NCBI GenBank assembly: GCA_947057405.1
Contig: CAMSEJ010000010.1
Coordinates: forward strand, 1-16,699
Length of the DNA stretch: 16,699 nt
Origin: an uncultured Roseburia sp.
Lineage (GTDB): Bacteria > Bacillota > Clostridia > Lachnospirales > Lachnospiraceae
Reading direction: 5' to 3'
The translations under genes and the position numbers were made by a program. Of this stretch, positions 15,033 to 16,699 are shown in pieces. The notes under the pieces are model-generated. The model had not been told where the DNA came from. It did not search any database and saw only the letters and a program-made list of their open reading frames with translations. Numbering within the stretch: position 1 is the stretch's first letter; each line of letters begins with the position of its first letter.

Positions 15033-15473
15033 ATGTTAAATATCAGTGGAATTCAGGAAGGCTTTGTGCTTGACCATATCAAAGCGGGCATGAGCATGTC
15101 CATTTACAAGGATTTAAAATTAGACCGGCTGGACTGCCAGATTGCCATCATTAAAAACGCAAAGAGCAATAAAATGGGCAAAAAAGACATGATCAAGGTC
15201 GAATGCCCGATTGATACGCTTGATTTGGATATTTTGGGATTTATTGACCATAATATAACCGTAAACATTATAAAAGACAACAATATCGTGGAAAAAAAGC
15301 AGCTGCACCTGCCAGAACAGGTCGTCAACGTCATCAAATGCAAAAACCCCAGGTGCATCACTTCCATTGAACAGGAGCTGGATCAGATTTTTATCCTGAC
15401 TGACAAGGAAAAGGAAATTTACCGCTGCCGTTACTGTGACGAGCGGCGCAAAAAGAAACGCCATCTGGATTAA
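15033..15473 (+). CDS. pyrI: Aspartate carbamoyltransferase regulatory subunit
   Basis: This 146-residue subunit makes the PyrB enzyme respond to nucleotides: CTP and UTP inhibit, ATP activates. The N-terminal allosteric domain keeps counterparts of the nucleotide-binding residues (D14, H15, and K55 in MIKVE). The C-terminal zinc domain has C103, C108, C132 and C135; the spacing of 5, 24 and 3 residues is the same as in the E. coli protein. The N-terminus is about six residues shorter than in E. coli, and the C-terminus is very basic (RRKKKRH). AGG within the end of pyrB may serve as its ribosome site, given the 3-base gap. Confidence 0.94.
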   Translation: MLNISGIQEGFVLDHIKAGMSMSIYKDLKLDRLDCQIAIIKNAKSNKMGKKDMIKVECPIDTLDLDILGFIDHNITVNIIKDNNIVEKKQLHLPEQVVNVIKCKNPRCITSIEQELDQIFILTDKEKEIYRCRYCDERRKKKRHLD

Positions 15474-15492
15474 CTCCGGGCGCAGTCCCCAA

Positions 15493-15529
15493 AGGCTCTG
15501 TCCGAGATAAGCCGCCTGTTTTCTTTTTT
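15493..15529 (+). terminator. Possible weak terminator after pyrI
   Basis: GGCT (15494-15497) can pair with AGCC (15510-15513), and the T-rich run CTGTTTTCTTTTTT follows. The stem is only 4 bp with a 12-base loop, so the call rests mainly on the T run and the position 20 bases after the pyrI stop. Confidence 0.35.
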
Positions 15530-15580
15530 CCGCATCCTCCGGAAGCAAACGCCGGATACATATTCTGTTTTTTCCGGATT

Positions 15581-15625
15581 GCCCTGCCGCTTAAGCGCCA
15601 GGGCCTGTCGTTTCCGGAACGACAG
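15581..15625 (+). repeat. Two abutting inverted repeats before the SsuA-like gene
   Basis: Repeat 1 (15581-15604) is a 24-base palindrome with one mismatched pair (GCCCTG.CGCTTAAGCG.CAGGGC). Repeat 2 (15605-15625) starts on the very next base: CTGTCGTT, 5-base loop TCCGG, AACGACAG, all eight pairs perfect. Ten bases later comes AGGAGG. There is no T run after either, so a terminator is unlikely. An operator for a regulator of the transporter, or an RNA structure affecting translation, would fit. No SAM, TPP or T-box consensus was recognised. Confidence 0.6.
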
Positions 15626-15655
15626 AATTACAAACAGGAGGATGTGACAGATCTT

Positions 15656-16660
15656 ATGAAAAAACTGATACCGCTTATCGTTCTTCTTTCCACCGTACCC
15701 GTTTTGCTGCTACTTTTTGCCGCCTGCGCGCCGGACGAGCCTGCAGACAGCGGTAAAACAAGCGTGCGCATCGCTTATTTTCCGAATATTACCCACACTC
15801 AGGCGCTGGTCTTAAAAAACCAGCAGACCTTAGAACTGGCATGGGAGGATACCTGTGACGTCTCCTGGACCTCCTTTTCCGCCGGGCCTTCCGAAATCGA
15901 AGCCATCTTTGCAGGCGAAATCGACATCGGCTACATCGGCCCGGTTCCGGCTCTCAATGCCAACATCAAATCCGGCGGCGACGTCAAAATTATTGCAAAC
16001 GCCACAAACGCCGGAGCGGTGCTTCTGGTCCGGACCGATGCCGGCATTTCTTCCGTCGAAGACCTTTCCGGCAAAAAAATCGCCGTACCGCAGATTGCCA
16101 ATACGCAGCACCTGTGCCTGCTTGCCCTGTTGTCGGAGCACGGCTTAAAGACGGCGGATCAGGGCGGCGACGTAACCGTCAACGCCAGCTCCAACGCAGA
16201 TATCGTAAACCTGATGGACGCCGGAAGCATTGACGCCGCCGTCGTCCCCGAACCGTGGGGAACCATTATGGAACAGAACGGAAACGCCGAAATCCTGCTC
16301 GATTACGACGAGCTGTTCCAAAACGGCAATTACCCTGCCGCACTCGTCGTCGCAAGCGGCGATTTTATCCGGGAGCATCCGGATCTGGTCGCACAGTTTC
16401 TGGAAATGCACGAGAGCACTACCTCGTTCATCAACCAAAACCCCGCCGAGGCACAGCAAATCGTAAACACGGAGATTGAACTTGTCACCGGAAAGCCCAT
16501 CGACGAATCAGTCATGGAAACCGCATTTTCCCGCATAACAGCCACTGCCGAATTAAACGCCGACGCCATTCTCTCTTTCGCCGCCATCGGAAAGGAAGAA
16601 GGCTTTTACAGCGCCGTACCGGAGGAAACCGATGTATTTGACACTGAACGCAATCCATAA
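15656..16660 (+). CDS. ABC transporter substrate-binding lipoprotein (SsuA/TauA/NMT1-like)
   Basis: This 334-residue extracellular binding protein resembles those for sulfonates, taurine, nitrate or thiamine precursors. It has an N-terminal signal (MKKLIPLIVLLSTVPVLLLL) and a probable lipoprotein cysteine at C24 (FAAC, with an unusual F at -3). The mature part has the family features VRIAYFPNITHTQAL, EIDIGYIGPVPALNA, and VEDLSGKKIAVP, then AAVVPEPWG. The start is the ATG at 15656, 14 bases after AGGAGG (15636-15641); an in-frame GTG at 15644 is only 2 bases from that site and is unlikely. The closest pattern I recognise is aliphatic-sulfonate binding (SsuA), but the ligand is not certain. Its stop lies inside the start of the downstream ATPase gene. 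Confidence 0.85.
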   Translation: MKKLIPLIVLLSTVPVLLLLFAACAPDEPADSGKTSVRIAYFPNITHTQALVLKNQQTLELAWEDTCDVSWTSFSAGPSEIEAIFAGEIDIGYIGPVPALNANIKSGGDVKIIANATNAGAVLLVRTDAGISSVEDLSGKKIAVPQIANTQHLCLLALLSEHGLKTADQGGDVTVNASSNADIVNLMDAGSIDAAVVPEPWGTIMEQNGNAEILLDYDELFQNGNYPAALVVASGDFIREHPDLVAQFLEMHESTTSFINQNPAEAQQIVNTEIELVTGKPIDESVMETAFSRITATAELNADAILSFAAIGKEEGFYSAVPEETDVFDTERNP

Positions 16661-16674
16661 GCTTTTTACCCACA
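16632..16674 (+). CDS. ABC transporter ATP-binding protein, 5' end only
   Basis: An ATG at 16632 follows GGAGG (16621-16625) by 6 bases and opens the frame MYLTLNAIHKLFTH, which overlaps the last 29 bases of the binding-protein gene. The pattern L.L.AIHKLF is how ABC ATPases of the SsuB/TauB group usually begin. The position, directly after a binding-protein gene, supports this reading. Only about 14 codons are genomic; the frame then runs into adapter sequence. Confidence 0.65.
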
Positions 16675-16699
16675 AGATCGGAAGAGCGTCGTGTAGGGA
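16675..16699. other. Illumina adapter sequence at the contig end (artefact)
   Basis: The last 25 bases read AGATCGGAAGAGC followed directly by GTCGTGTAGGGA. This equals, from memory, the start of the standard Illumina TruSeq adapter read into at the end of short inserts. It is not biological and should be trimmed; the true genomic sequence ends at about 16674. Confidence 0.96.

Noticed and set aside
15474..15655. A TPP, SAM or T-box riboswitch before the SsuA-like gene.
   Set aside because: The conserved cores of these riboswitches (such as CTGAGA for TPP) were not found; only simple hairpins are visible.

Overview
The window looks like chromosomal DNA from a gut-type clostridium, most likely a Lachnospiraceae relative. 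Pointers are a crotonase of the butyrate pathway, a DUF4250 small protein, an aspartate carbamoyltransferase with a separate zinc regulatory subunit, strong AGGAGG ribosome sites, and the order tig-clpP-clpX-lon-engB. I did not search any database, so the taxonomy is inference. The last 25 bases match an Illumina adapter, so the window ends at an untrimmed contig edge.

Layout. Positions 45-1673 (+): crotonase (crt) and pyrroline-5-carboxylate reductase (proC), closed by a perfect 14-bp bidirectional hairpin terminator. Positions 1740-7136 (-), read right to left: the GTPase engB, a zinc/manganese-type ABC importer (znuA, znuC, znuB), a cytoplasmic parvulin-type prolyl isomerase, a DUF4250 protein and an intracellular GH13 glycosidase, all tightly spaced. 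Positions 7148-12889 (-): the proteostasis block tig, clpP, clpX and lon, with a strong promoter and structured leader before tig and a strong terminator after clpX. Positions 13129-13863 (-): a membrane-anchored amidase_2 enzyme. Positions 14115-15473 (+): pyrB and pyrI behind a clear promoter. Positions 15656-16674 (+): an SsuA-like lipoprotein of an ABC importer and the first codons of its ATPase, cut by the contig end.

How it works together. Trigger factor, ClpXP and Lon cover folding of new chains and degradation of damaged ones. The cytoplasmic prolyl isomerase downstream may add to folding. The metal importer lies in the same run of genes but need not share its regulation. PyrB and PyrI form the allosteric first committed enzyme of pyrimidine synthesis.

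Novelty. Nearly all genes are well-known families in known neighbourhoods, and I see no defence system, mobile element, CRISPR array, tRNA or rRNA. The least explained signals are non-coding: a three-hairpin leader before tig, and two abutting inverted repeats just before the ribosome site of the SsuA-like gene. No gene-free stretch exceeds 300 bases.
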